From Globodera rostochiensis (Eukaryota > Nematoda > Chromadorea > Rhabditida > Heteroderidae), in contig JAEVLN010000027.1 in the NCBI GenBank assembly GCA_018350325.1, forward strand, positions 744,001-808,000: a stretch of DNA of 64,000 bases, given 5' to 3'. The first letter of the stretch is position 1. Each line of letters starts with the position of its first letter. The notes beneath the pieces are model-generated. The model was not told where the DNA came from. It saw only the letters and a list, made by a program, of their open reading frames with translations, and made no database searches. Shown here in pieces: positions 35,001 to 47,300 of this stretch. The position numbers and the translations under genes are program-made.

Positions 35001-38000
35001 CATTTTTTGAAGGGTAATTCTTTTTTATGGAATTTTGAAAAATTTCCATCCAGACCTGACCACTTCAGTCCCCCCCCCCCCACCTTTTGCTCTCTTCCCG
35101 AAAACGGAAAGTTTTTTTAGTTTGGTGAACGTCTTCTTGCCTAAAACAATCTCTTCCATCTCCACCCCATAATTTCGTCAATTAACGGCGCGAGACAACT
35201 CTGATGAGTGGCGGGCGATTGGACATATTTTTTTTGGGGGGGGGGGGGGACCTTTGAGTACGGAAAGCGGGCGTTCATCAAAGCAAAGCATTTTCGGAAT
35301 CGATTTTTTTCAACTATGGAATCGTCGAAAATTAGCCAATTGAACGCGAAAGAGAGAAATTCCGGCGCGGCTCTCATGGCACTCGTTTAGCATTGAGTCC
35401 CAACACTCGACTATTGGCATTTGAGTCCAAAATACCAGCCAACGAATTTTGCTCATAGTTTCTTGGTTCGTGAAAAATGTTTGAAATCTGAATTTCAATT
35501 TTTGGCACTTCGAACTGTCAGGGATCGGGACACCACAATTTTTCTCTTCATCCCGCGATCAAACGGGGCAAAGTTCACACAAATCATCCAAAAATAGGTT
35601 AGGACTACTGATCACTGATCACTGATCAGGAAGAGAGTTTCAAGGCTTACTGATGTGCGGGGACTCAGTGCTCTCCGCCCCGGGCGCACATGGGACGCCG
35701 CGACACTGGCGGCGCGGGTCCCGTGAGTTTTGTTTTCTCCACACTTGGCGATGAAACTGCTGCGCATTTTTGTCGTCGTCCTCCAACCCCCCCCCCCCGT
35801 CCCCAACTTCCTCCCGATCAGCCCAAGGACTTTCCATTCCGAAAAGTTGATTTCGCCACACTAAATCGCGATCACAATTTGGGGGGAGGGGTCGCCGGGG
35901 GGGGGGGGGGGAAGGATGGAAAACGGGAAAAGGGCGAAGCGAAGGTGAGCAGGAATGAGTGGGTGAAAATGAATGAAGATAGTGATTGAAAATGTTTGTT
36001 GGTTCTGTGTGTATTTTTGTGTGTACTTTTACCCCCCGGGGGTGATCGGTCGGATCAGGGACCGGCAATGGCCCGGGGGAATGATCGGAAAATAGTAATT
36101 CAAATACAGTGGGAAAAACGACGGTCCAGAAATGAATAATATACAAGTACAGTAGATAGTGCTTGGAGGGTATTATTGTAGTCTTCAAATGTATCAGAGA
36201 ATGTGAAAACGGATACTGTGGCAGTTGGCTGAATGGGATTACGGTGTAAGCCTTTACATAGTTTACTGTACTTTCCCCTATTTGCTGGAGGGCATTTGTG
36301 CTCTACCAGTCCTTTAATTGTTGCCACAAAAAGATAGCAAATTTGGTTTGAAATTTACTTTTTACGGGGGTGTAAACCTTCTCGTTCATTCATTATCCCC
36401 TCAGGCGCTGTATGGTTCCAGTTTTTTATCTCCATTAATTTGATCATTTTCTTTCAATCCATCCTCCTCCTTCATTAAACCGATTCCCCCCCCCCCCAAA
36501 ACTTTTTTTGTTTTTTTTCGAATTCCGACCCCAAAACTTTGTGAAGAAACCTCCTCCCCCCCCCCTCCCCCGCCTTCTTCTTCATCAATCCTTGCGTTGT
36601 AATCCGTCGCCGTCGCCACCACAAAAATCCCAATCACAAAATGATGCCCAATTAAAAATTTCGCACACCGGTGCGCGGGCCGACGATTTCCTGGCCTTTC
36701 CCCCTCCTTTCTGTGTGTTGTGTCTTCACCGTTTTTCAGTGAGTACGATTTTTTAATGAACTTTTGGGGCTCTTTTCTTTAAAAAAATGTTGGGAACAAA
36801 ACGATGTTTTCAAAATGGAAATTAAATAAATTTCAGTAAATTTTATAGGGTTTAAAATCGTAATTTCAAAGCAAAATTGGACAATATTTAGATTGGGCTA
36901 AAATTACTGGACCGGAGTTTTGAAAAAACCGGGGGACAACAAAGACAAAATTTTTATAAAAAATATCATTTTTTCCAATTTTTTTGAGGGCTTAGCCGAT
37001 TTAAAAAAACCCACTAATTCACTTTTTCTATTTATTTTCAATGATTCCATTCCGTCTTTTGACTTAGGTAAGTGAATGAATCGACTCCCCCCCCCCCCGG
37101 CGTCTAAATGGATTTTCCAAAATTTTCACCGTTTTCCCCCTAATTGTTGGGGCTGGATGGACTTAGGGGAGGTGGGGGGGCGACTGTTTTTGGGGCAGAA
37201 CGGCGTAAAATTGTGGAAACCCAAAAGACAACCAACCGACCGCCGCCACATCTTGGCCGATTGGGCGCGATCAAAATTTGGGAGGACTAAAAATCCAGTT
37301 TTGTGATTCGGCGGCGGCGGCGGGGCGGCCGGCAGAGTTTTGCGGTCTCGGGACCCCGCCAAACTCTTCCACCTCCTCCAATCTCCGCGACACCGGCGGC
37401 GACGGTGTCGTCGAGAGTGAGGAGGAAATGCGCCCCCGTCGCCGGGGGGAAGGAGTTTCGGTTTGGTGGTTGGACGGACCGTTTTTGCCCGCCCTCTCCC
37501 GCCCCCGCCATTAAATCTTAAATCCAATTTTGTGCTGCTGTTGTGTGTGTCTTCTTCACAAATCCAATAGCCAGAAACTGCACAAAAATTGCTCTCGGGA
37601 GGGCGCGGCGCTACAAAATTCTTTTTTTGTTTGAATCCCACAATTTTGTACAATTTCAGAGGAGAACATTATTTCCTTTTGGGCGTCGTCAACGAATTTG
37701 GTGCCCCGAAATTAAATCTTAAAATTAAATTTCAATTTTTAGTGAAAACATTTTATTTAGGTCCAAACAATATTATTTCCGAATACCGGTTTTAGTTCTT
37801 TGAGAACTCAATTCCAAAATTTTGGGAAATTTACATCTTTTCTGCATTTTCTTTTTTGGAATAGTAAATTTTACCGTAAGGCATGAATTTTGTTTCCGGA
37901 CTCAGACTGAAATAAACATCAAAAGGTCCACACAGAGAGAGGAGACTGTCCCCGTCTCCAGCAGATGACCTTTACACACAGCTCATTGCTTTCTTTTCGC

Positions 38001-38197
38001 GCATTTTAGTGCCGCCGCGCGCGCACGCGCGCTTGCAACCTTCACTTTTTGGGATGAGAAGAGAGAGAGAGAGCACATCGATCACGCAAAAGCAAAAGCG
38101 AGCGAGCGCGAGGGGACGAGAGAGTGTGCAAAACGGAGAGAAAAAGAGAGGGGGAAAAGAAATGGGAGGGATCGCGCAAATTTTTTGCGGCCTGCGG

Positions 38198-38198
<1 letters not shown>

Positions 38199-38228
<30 letters not shown>
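38199..38228 (+). repeat. 30-base poly(G) tract
   Basis: An uninterrupted run of about 30 G follows CGGCCTGCGGC. It is the longest of dozens of G or C tracts in the window. True length may vary and may be mis-assembled. Confidence 0.85.
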
Positions 38229-38229
<1 letters not shown>

Positions 38230-40002
38230 GGGCGCAACCCATCACAAAATTATGCAATGATATAAATACGCTGCTGAAAAACAACAAAAAACTTTCACCC
38301 CCGAGGCGAAACAAAAAAAAGCAAATTCTTCCACAGCGCAACGACGGGACGGACGACACATTCGCGGGCGGCTCTTTTATGCTCAATTTGTTCCAAGTGC
38401 CCAATAAGGTGGCCGTTGTGAGTGAGTGGTTTACTGTAGTTTGTAAGCAGGCTACAGCAACCCAGTAATTCGACAACCAAGGGTTAGTAAATCTATCAGC
38501 TTTTTTCAGATTTGGGAATGTTTTTGTAAGGATGGATTACTGTAATTTAAACTAAAACAAAACATACTATAAAAGCCGGTTTTTACAAATCGCTAACCTG
38601 AAAAATGCCAAAACATTCATTGCCATCCATGCAATTCCAATCCCAAAAAGCCAAATATGCCATTCAAACTATTTGAGCGTTTCATATCGTAGGGCGCCTA
38701 ATCCCCTCGGGGAATGGGGGGGGGGAAGATTATCCCTCCAAGGCAAATGAGTGGAAAAAGTTTTGCGTCCAGGAGGGCATTTTGGGTGTGTGCCGTTGTG
38801 CCATGCCGTTCGCTTCCCCCCCTCCCCCCACGCTCAAATTGCCCGGAAATGATGACAAATATTTCACATCAATTTGTGACATTTTGATGCGCAAGAAACA
38901 AAATTTTTGGTGTGGGAACAAGATTGTGGCACATGATAACATTTACTATTTTTATGCATGATCAGATCGTTTTTAGTATATTTTTTCATAATGAAAAAAT
39001 TTGTCAAAGTTTTTGGGCATTTTTTTTTTGTTAATCTCTCTATAAACACCCCAATTACTTGTGGCCATTCCGGGATTTGAGTTCTTTGTTTTCTTTTCTA
39101 TACATAAATCGTTCCTTATCCAAACAAATCAAAATTAAAGGGTTCAAATTCCCATTAATGGCACGGCACATTTATCCCCGGATGAAATGATCCCGAAGGT
39201 GGCGATTATCCCCCACTCAACGCCTACGGGGCTTTTTAATGATTTTTGGATATATTCCTCCACGAAACAAACGCCTTTAGGCCTTGATGATACTTGAAAA
39301 TACAATCCCGAGATTCACAAAGTTTAAGAGTCTAACCTTTAAGATTTTTGGGTTTCCAGACATTTTTCTTGATCTCAAAACTGACTTTTGGGCTTCGACG
39401 GTCCGCTTTCGTCGAACATGCCGTCCCCGAAAGATTGTGGATGAACCATAAGTTCAGAGTCAGAGAACGTTTAAGAAAAATTTAAAATCATGAAAATCTC
39501 ATTTTTTTACTTATTACATTTTATGTTTTTTGCCAAATGATCATCCATTCATTTATTCCCCTTTTCCGTTCGGATTTTGCGTTTTTTAATCCCGACAAAA
39601 AAATTTTTTGCCTGGTGGATTAAATGGGGAGGAAATTCGGGAGGGATTTGGGGATATAAAATCGGGTGATTTTGTCCCATTTTCAATTTTTTGTGCGTGT
39701 CCAAAACGTTTTATGGGCGCTGAACGCCGCCATTTTATCGCTATTTAATCTTCAAACTCTTCAACAATTCTTTTATTGGAAGGCGTTCTTTGTTATAGCG
39801 GCGCATCGAAAAAACTCAAAAAAAATTCTCATTTTTTATTTTACACAAAAAATGTTCTGATCATTTTCTTGGAATTATAGGCGATTGATCCGGTCATTTT
39901 CCTGATTTTATTGCCATCACAAGCCTTTCTGATCACTTTTATGCCCGTATGACTGACTGATCATATTTTGATCACTTTCCTGACTTTAAAGGCCACCACA
40001 AT

Positions 40003-40187
40003 TAGGGCTCGGACGATCGAGAGTTTTTTATGATCTCGAAAAATTCGATTCTAGTTTTTGGAGTTTTTCAGTGATATGGAACGAAATCTCGATCAGCGAA
40101 ATATTTGTTTTCGAGATTTGAGATTAAAGATTCGTTTAAAGTCTCTAATCGTAATGTCGAGATCGCCCTTCAAGTCCCGGCGCTCTA
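40003..40187. mobile_element. 185-bp hAT-type MITE
   Basis: The ends are TAGGGCTCGGACGATCGAGA and GTCCCGGCGCTCTA. The flanks are ACCACAAT (39995-40002) and ATCACAAT (40188-40195), an 8-bp duplication with one mismatch. The interior has several GATCTCGA / TCGAGATT palindromic words, as in the 73-bp element at 2791-2863. It interrupts a degenerate tract of CTGATCACTTT words (about 39880-40290). Confidence 0.75.
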
Positions 40188-41581
40188 ATCACAATTCTTT
40201 CTGATTACTTTGCTGACAATATGGTAGGTCATAACTGGATATTTCTGGTTTCTGATCATTTCTTTTTTGTCCCTGATCACTTTTATGAATTGATCATCAT
40301 GCTTTTGCATTTATTATATTTTTTTTTCGCTCAGAAATGCTCGAAATACCGTAACCATTCAATCATTTGCCAAACTGCTGGAACACTACTAACCTTGTGT
40401 CCGTCCCCGTCCCGGTCCTCCCCTTTTATTTGGGATGCAAATAGAGAGAAAGCCAGAGCCCCCCCCCCCCATTTTCTTCTTTCCCATGTTTGGGAAGTGA
40501 ACGAATCTTCTTCCTTCCTGCCATAAAGGTTAAGTGGGTAATCGTCGAGAGTCTTCTCGACCACCACCACCAGAACGCCAAGGATAAGCTCTCTCCTCTC
40601 TCTTTGGGGGAAAGCAAATTTTTCGATGGGTCGGAACGGAAAAATGACAACGACGACGAAGACGACGACGACGACGGCGGATGATGTTGATGATGACCTT
40701 GTTGCTGTTGCTCTGCTGGTGCGGATGGACGAATTGCATCCACCAATTATCGTCCGTTATTGCTGATCCGCGCCCGCCACCGTTTTTTTCTCGGCATTTT
40801 TTGGAGTTGCAGCAGTTTCAACACTTTTTGGACACGGCACCGGAACCGGTCCCGTCACGTGCACGCCCACAACCTGCTCCAAATTGTTGAGACAATAATG
40901 AACACTCTTGGAATAGGAATATCAAATCAGCTTTTGGACTGGTACATTCATGTTCTTGTACTGCTCCAACTTCTCGTCGTAGAACCCGGAACTCAGAGGG
41001 CTCATTTTAAACGGGAATAGTGAGTGAATTGATTGTTTTCCAAAACTGCTCCATTTTCTTGTGAATCTTTTTTAAAAACAAAAACTGTTTCTGAAACTGC
41101 TCCAACTTCTTGCTGGTCCAGTATCGGTCCGGCACCGGTGTCAGCCCCAAGGTGATGGCTTGACCAAACATTGACTTTATGCAGAAATAGGTAGGTGAGT
41201 TCTGCCGCCGAATTCCCCCCCCCCCCCACCCCCCCTCCCCACTCACTGGCCAATCCAATGTTTGCCATTTCCATCACCTCCCAATTATACCCGGGGTCCG
41301 TTCGCCACTTTGTGTGGTCGCGGATTCGCCGTCCTCCCCCTCCTCCAACCGCCGGCCGGCACATCATCTTTAATGACCCAAATGCGCAACGACAAACTGA
41401 GTCCCCAGCAACTGGGTCCTCTGGTCACTTTAAAGCATACCCAGCAGGTTCATCCCGTATTTTTGAGCCCCTCACACACGATCCAAATCTTTGAATAGTA
41501 TAGTCTCCGAAGAAGCCGCCTGACCCCCCGATGCCGTCCCGTCCCCGACACATTTTTGGGGCCCTCACTTCTTTGGTCCCG

Positions 41582-41774
41582 ACATGCCGTCCCCAAAGAA
41601 CCTTTAAACATGCCGTCCCCAAAGAACATTTAAACATGCCGTCCCCAAAGAACATTTAAACATGCCGTCCCCAAAGAACATTTAAACATGCCGTCCCCAA
41701 AGAACCTTTAAACATGCCGTCCCCAAAGAACATTTAAACATGCCGTCCCCAAAGAACATTTAAACATGCCGTCC
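41582..41774. repeat. 26-bp minisatellite, about 7.4 copies
   Basis: The unit ACATGCCGTCCCCAAAGAAC plus (A/C)TTTAA repeats from 41582 to 41763, followed by a partial copy. Copies differ almost only at one A/C position. A single diverged unit (ACATGCCGTCCCCGAAAG) is at about 39417, suggesting the array grew from a pre-existing dispersed sequence. Confidence 0.9.
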
Positions 41775-44382
41775 CGTTCACAACCCGATCCGCGGACTTA
41801 TACGCACCCCCGAAGGGTTTCTCGGAATTCGAAATTGGCTTAGACCGCGAGACTAATGCTTAAAGGATCAATAAAAATAGTGTGTGATCTCATCCTGATC
41901 AGTGCAATACTTATATGCAATTTACCTATCCATAGTCCTTTAAAAATCATAAAAAATTTGGGGGACTCAGGTTGCCCGGGCTCTATTGTGCACCTCGCCG
42001 CCATCGGTCAGATCACAGAACGAATTCCTTCGATGGATGGACCGACTCTCTGGCTGAGGTGCGGCGCATCTATCACCATATTTGCCCACCGCTTATCCCC
42101 GCCCAATCTCTCCCCCGTTTTCTTTCCCGTCCGTCCCCGCGCCCCTCCCCCCGTCTTTATGTCGAGAGTCTTGAGTTTCGGGAGGGAAGGAGCCAGAAGC
42201 CAAGCCCCCCCCCAGGGCTCCTCGTCCGCCTTCTCCAGCAAAGCCCGCCCGTATTTGCTTACACTCCGAACGAACGACTTCCGAGGCACTGCGGCGAAAA
42301 AATGTTTTGTCGATCGACGGCGTCTTAAAAGTTTCAGGAAATTGTTGGGACATGCAAAATTACCGTTTCAGAAAAATTTTAGAGGGAATTTTTCGACAAA
42401 TTTTTAATTTTTTCAAATATTTTGGCTTTGAATTGGACACCAAAATAAAAAATTTTCAAATTTTTCTGGTAAAAAATTTTCTTTTTGAAGGCTATGAAAT
42501 TTTTCCAACAAATTAGGGTTAAATCAACTTTTGTTGTAAGGGTTAAACATTCTCGAAAATTTTCACTCTTTAAGGCTTCCCTAATTTTCGAAAAACAAAC
42601 GAAACGCCAATTTTTTCCCCAATTTCTCCGCCCACATTAATTGTTCTGTAACGTGCCCGCCCGCCCACTTTCAGGGCCAATGGGACAGCGAGGACACTCA
42701 TCCAGGATTTGCTTGTTCTGTCCCCTGCGGGGCTTTGCTTTGCTTGGCCACGCCCATCCCTCCCCTACAACAAAAAAGTCGCATATTTTTTCTATTTTTT
42801 GCAGAAAATAAATGTTCTTCCCATTTATTCCGAAAATATAAATTTTAAAATTTGTTTTTCCAAAATAGCATTTTATTTATTTTTTAATTTACAAAAATTG
42901 TAAAAAAAAATTTTTAAATTTCTAAACATTTTGTCTAATAAATTGTTTTGTTATTTTCCCTAAGAAGGGATCCTTTAGTCTTTCTGGACATTTTGTCGTG
43001 CTCGAAAGGTCATTTTGTCATTTTCCCCTCGAGACATTTTGTCCAGTTTTGTCATTTTTCCATTAAAGTTACTCCGAATTTTCAAAGGTTCAAAAGGCAA
43101 AATCCCATCCCAGCTCATTTTTTTATCGGAATTGCCCATCTTGATCGAGCCCATCGCAAAATTTGTGTAAATATATATATTTTGCCCAAATAATCCCCTC
43201 GGATGGTCGCCGATTCCTTATCTGTGCCCGTCCCATCCTCAACTGACATTTTTTGTTGTCTTTTACGACATTTTTTTTTTGAATTTGGGATGGACGGCAC
43301 AGATCGCCCAAAAACGGCACACAAAATAACGGTCCTTGGAGATAATGACGCTCAAAATATTTCAAAACGTACAAATTGCCCAATACATCCAAAATCTATC
43401 ATTACAAACGGCACAAAAATGCAACTGATCAGTTCCAACAAAATCACTGTTAATGCCAGCAAATCGGCTCCTGGTCGTTGTTAATCGGGATTTCGAACCT
43501 GATCAGATCCCCTGTTGATCAAGGCATTCGGACCTGATCAGATCCCCATATATTATCCCAAATGTGATTATTGGTATAGCACCTCCAGGGATTTGATTTT
43601 GAAATTTTGTTTAGTATTTCAAAAGTAATTGCTCACATCCCAATGGTCACAAAATGGGGGAAAAGGGCGGGGGGGGGGCTTTCTTTCTTTCTTTCTGTGT
43701 CGGCCTGACGTTGGGGTGGGGGGGGGGGGGAGGGGGGGGGGGGGGTGGGACGGGGGGCAGATCCATCCGATGATAAGAATCGATGGATGCCGGCGGCCGC
43801 CCTGACCTTTCCTTTTCACCCCCATCCGAGGCACTTTTCTGGGAGTTGAAAGTCAACACAACCCATGAAGAAAATAAATGTATTTGTTGATGGGAAAAAA
43901 ATTCAAAAAAAAAAGCGGAAATAAGCACCCGGAAATTCGTACGTAGTGGTTGGAAAGAAGTCTGAGAATAAATTGCCATTTTCTGGGATCAAAATGCCCC
44001 CCCGCGGCATGGATTTTGTTTCGTCTAAAAAATCTCATTTTTTACATTTCTTCGTCATGAAAATTGTATAAATTGCGAAGAATTGGAGGAAATTAATTCC
44101 TTAAATCAAAAAAAAACTGACTGAACTTTCTTCATTGAGACAAACCCAATTTTAGGATTTTTACTTAAATCCATCAACTTTTTTGTGATTTCTAATGAAT
44201 TTATTTAACATTTAAACTTATGAAAATTGAACACCAAATTTAATTTTGGTGAATTTGGCAAATGCAGCAATTGGTCGTTCAATTTCATTTTTATGAATGC
44301 TATTTATAAATGTGTCTATTCAAATCCAATTTCATTAAGAATTTGCCCAATTTATTATTTGTATCGATATTGCTTCTTCGAC

Positions 44383-47300
44383 ATGGACACCCGGAGCAAC
44401 GCGTGTACCGAATGCGGCTTCACTACCCGGGACTCGGCCCAGTTCACGCGGCACGTGGAACGGCACGAAAGCGGCGGCATGAGCAGTCGAAAGAATTCAA
44501 AGGCTGTACTGCCGCCGACAACGCCCGCGGCGACCACTACGACGACGGACGGCACGGACGTGGATTTTCAGGTGCAGTTTTAGGGGTGCGCCCTCCCGAA
44601 CCTTCTTGAGCGGGCATCTCGGGGACCGGGTCCGTTAATTGGTCAAGAAAATTGTTTTTTTTAATCCAGATCATAATTAAAATGTTTTGCTTAGAAACTA
44701 TGAAAACGTATAAATTTGATTAAATATTGTTTTATCCACACATTTGTTTCTTGATTGGATCTGGGTTCCTTAAAATCACGCTGATCTGGGAAATCGGGTC
44801 TGATTACAATCAGCTGATCACATTATTTACCCACAACATTTTCCTTGATCCGGAAATTCCCAGTTCCGGCGCCCCGCGTAACCGTTCCGGCACCGGATTC
44901 CGGAACGGAACCGACACCGGCTCTGTGCATCGTTGTTTTCCCGCTAATTTCCTAATTATACGCCTATCTTCACCTAGAACCAATCTTTGATGTGTGTGTT
45001 GGAGGTCAAATCCGACACCCCCCCCCCCCCAAATTTCGCCGACGACAAAAAATTTGTCTTTTTTTTTGTTTGCCACGAAGCGATCAGTGAATTGAAAATT
45101 TTGAATGTTCAGAAAGTTAAGGAGGAAGATTTTTTTTCAATTCTACGATTAATGGATTTTTTTTTCGAATTTCATGAAATTTTTGTTCTCATATTTATTG
45201 AAGATTTGAATTGGTGGGTAACTTTTAAAAATAATCAGACCTCCATTAACTGTTTTTAGCACATTTTTTCTCATTACTCTGGGATTGCGCGCTCATTTCT
45301 GATCAGAATTCTCTATTTTTAATAAAAATTTTACAATTTTTTGCGTTTGTTTAAAAAATTGTTTGATTAGACTGAACTAGAGGTCGGTCAAGTCCATTTG
45401 TTCTGGCTAACTCCCGTCTTTTTGGGTGTAACAAAATTTTGTTATTTATTTGTGCATTTTTAGCATTTGTTGGACTTGGCACTTCCGAAGATTGGCGAAA
45501 TGGACAATGCGTCGACAAATTGTTCGGCAGAGGACGAAATGATTGTCAGACGATTGGCCGACTTGAGCAGGTCCTTCGGGGGCATTTTTTAGTTTTCCGA
45601 TAATTATTGAATAATTAGGGCCCGGTTTTTTCATTTTTTAATGTTTTTTTTGCGAAAAAAGTTTGACGAGTGAAGCCCAAAAATAGCATTCATTCTGAAC
45701 AATTAAACGAAAAATGTGCTCTCAAAAGATTTAAAACAAAATTTTTACCCAAAGGCTCTCCTAAGGAACGATATTTTCCCAAAAATTTTCTTATTTTTGC
45801 TATTTTTTTTAAATTTTCCAAAACATGTGAAAAAGATTATTTTTGCAATTGTGAAAGGGAAACTGATAAACATTTGACGAATTTTAGCACATTTTTTAAA
45901 TCAATATTTTGGCAGTTTTGAGGGTTTTTATACATAAATCCGCGCCTAATTATAATATATTCATTTAAAACAAAATGTATTTTTAATTTTACAAATATTT
46001 TACGTTCGCAAAAAGAATTTTTAAGGTTTTTAAATGCCAATCATCAAAATCGCTCAGAGGATTCCGTCTCGCCGATGGATCTTTCAGCTGAAAAACGACC
46101 AAAAATGGAAATTGTCGACAATGGCGACGACGACGACGACGACGAGGAGGACGGAGACGGAGAAAAAGTGAAATTTTGTTTAAAAAAAAAATTTTAAATT
46201 TTTTTAAAAATAATAATTCCAGACTGCTGACGAGAAAAGCAACTGCCCGCCGGGAGGCCATCGTCAAAAGACAAAAAGCAGGTAGAAAAAAATGGGGGGG
46301 GGGGGAAATTAAAGAATAAACATTAATTGGAAAGGAAATATGTAATCAATTTTGGTCCCATCACTCCAATATTAATTGATTCAAACATTATTGGAACAAA
46401 AATTAACGAATTTTATGTCAAAAAAAAGACCATTTTTGGGGGGTTTTCTGCCATAACTTTTTTGCGATTGGTTTATTGATTAGCTTTTGTTTGAAGACAG
46501 CTTCTTCAGACTGGGCAGCTATCGTTTGTTATGCTTTACGACTGAATCGGTTAAGCTTAAAAAAAGTTATGGCACTCGAATTGGAAGCGTTTTTGGTTAT
46601 TCAACACAATTTGTTTTAGGTCCAAAAGCAATGGCGCCGGCGGCGGCGGTGGCGGCAAAACAACGCACAAATGCCCCCACTGCACTTTCACCACTTATAT
46701 GTCCCAGCACATGAAAAGTCATTTGGTAGGCAATTAGCTAACTAATTAAGCCGGCTTGGGCTTTGATTTGTGAAAACAAAATTCAAATTTTAGCGCGCGC
46801 ACGAAAATTTCATTGGCCAAATGTATGTGTGCGATGTGTGCGGAATGGCGGTAAAACATTTTTTTTCTCAATTTTTTAAAACAAAATAACTAAATATTTC
46901 TAATCATCTAATTTAAAATATATTAAATACATTTTCAAATTAATTTTCAGTTTTCACAAAAAGCCAACATGCACCGACATCGCGGCACACATTCTGGCGT
47001 GAAGCCGTACGAGTGCCGGTTCTGCCAGAAGCGATTTTTTCGCAAGGATCAGGCAAAAAAACGATTTTTATAACTTTTTTTAAAAAATCAATACAATGAT
47101 TTATTCAGTTTAATTTAATTCATATATAATTATAATTTATTTACTTTTTTGACTTTTACAACATTTTTTGTGTTTTTCTTTCTTATATTAAAATAACAAA
47201 TCACATTTATTTACAAATAAAAATATGTCAATTTAAATTGTTTTTTATTTTAGCCTTTATAATAAATTTTAAATTAAATGCTTCAATGGAAAACATTACC

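Larger units (their letters stand above)
25678..44382. other. 18.7-kb stretch without a convincing gene
   Basis: After the SPRY gene I find no exon chain with family signatures until the zinc-finger gene. The stretch is marked by many G or C homopolymer runs of about ten bases or more (30245-30272, 31173-31184, 34356-34373, 35899-35911, 38199-38228, 43720-43745), GA-rich sequence (38060-38150), trinucleotide runs (27726-27746, 40645-40680), and clouds of a degenerate ACATTTTGTC motif. Open frames of 90-180 codons are mostly low-complexity Pro/Gly/Arg translations of these runs. Weak coding hints exist on the minus strand at 40.8-42.3 kb. The long desert directly upstream of a developmental-type regulator is compatible with a large cis-regulatory region, which is inference. 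Confidence 0.45.

Noticed and set aside
35640..36188. 182-codon minus-strand ORF
   Set aside because: Mostly translation of C-runs and repeats (poly-Pro, poly-His/Ser); no domain and no splice support.
38042..38476. Proline- or glycine-rich ORFs around the 30-G tract
   Set aside because: They are readings of the homopolymer and GA-rich repeat, and vanish with one base of length change.
41856..42407. 183-codon plus-strand ORF
   Set aside because: Long only because GC-rich sequence lacks stops. All frames on both strands are open here and no family pattern is seen.
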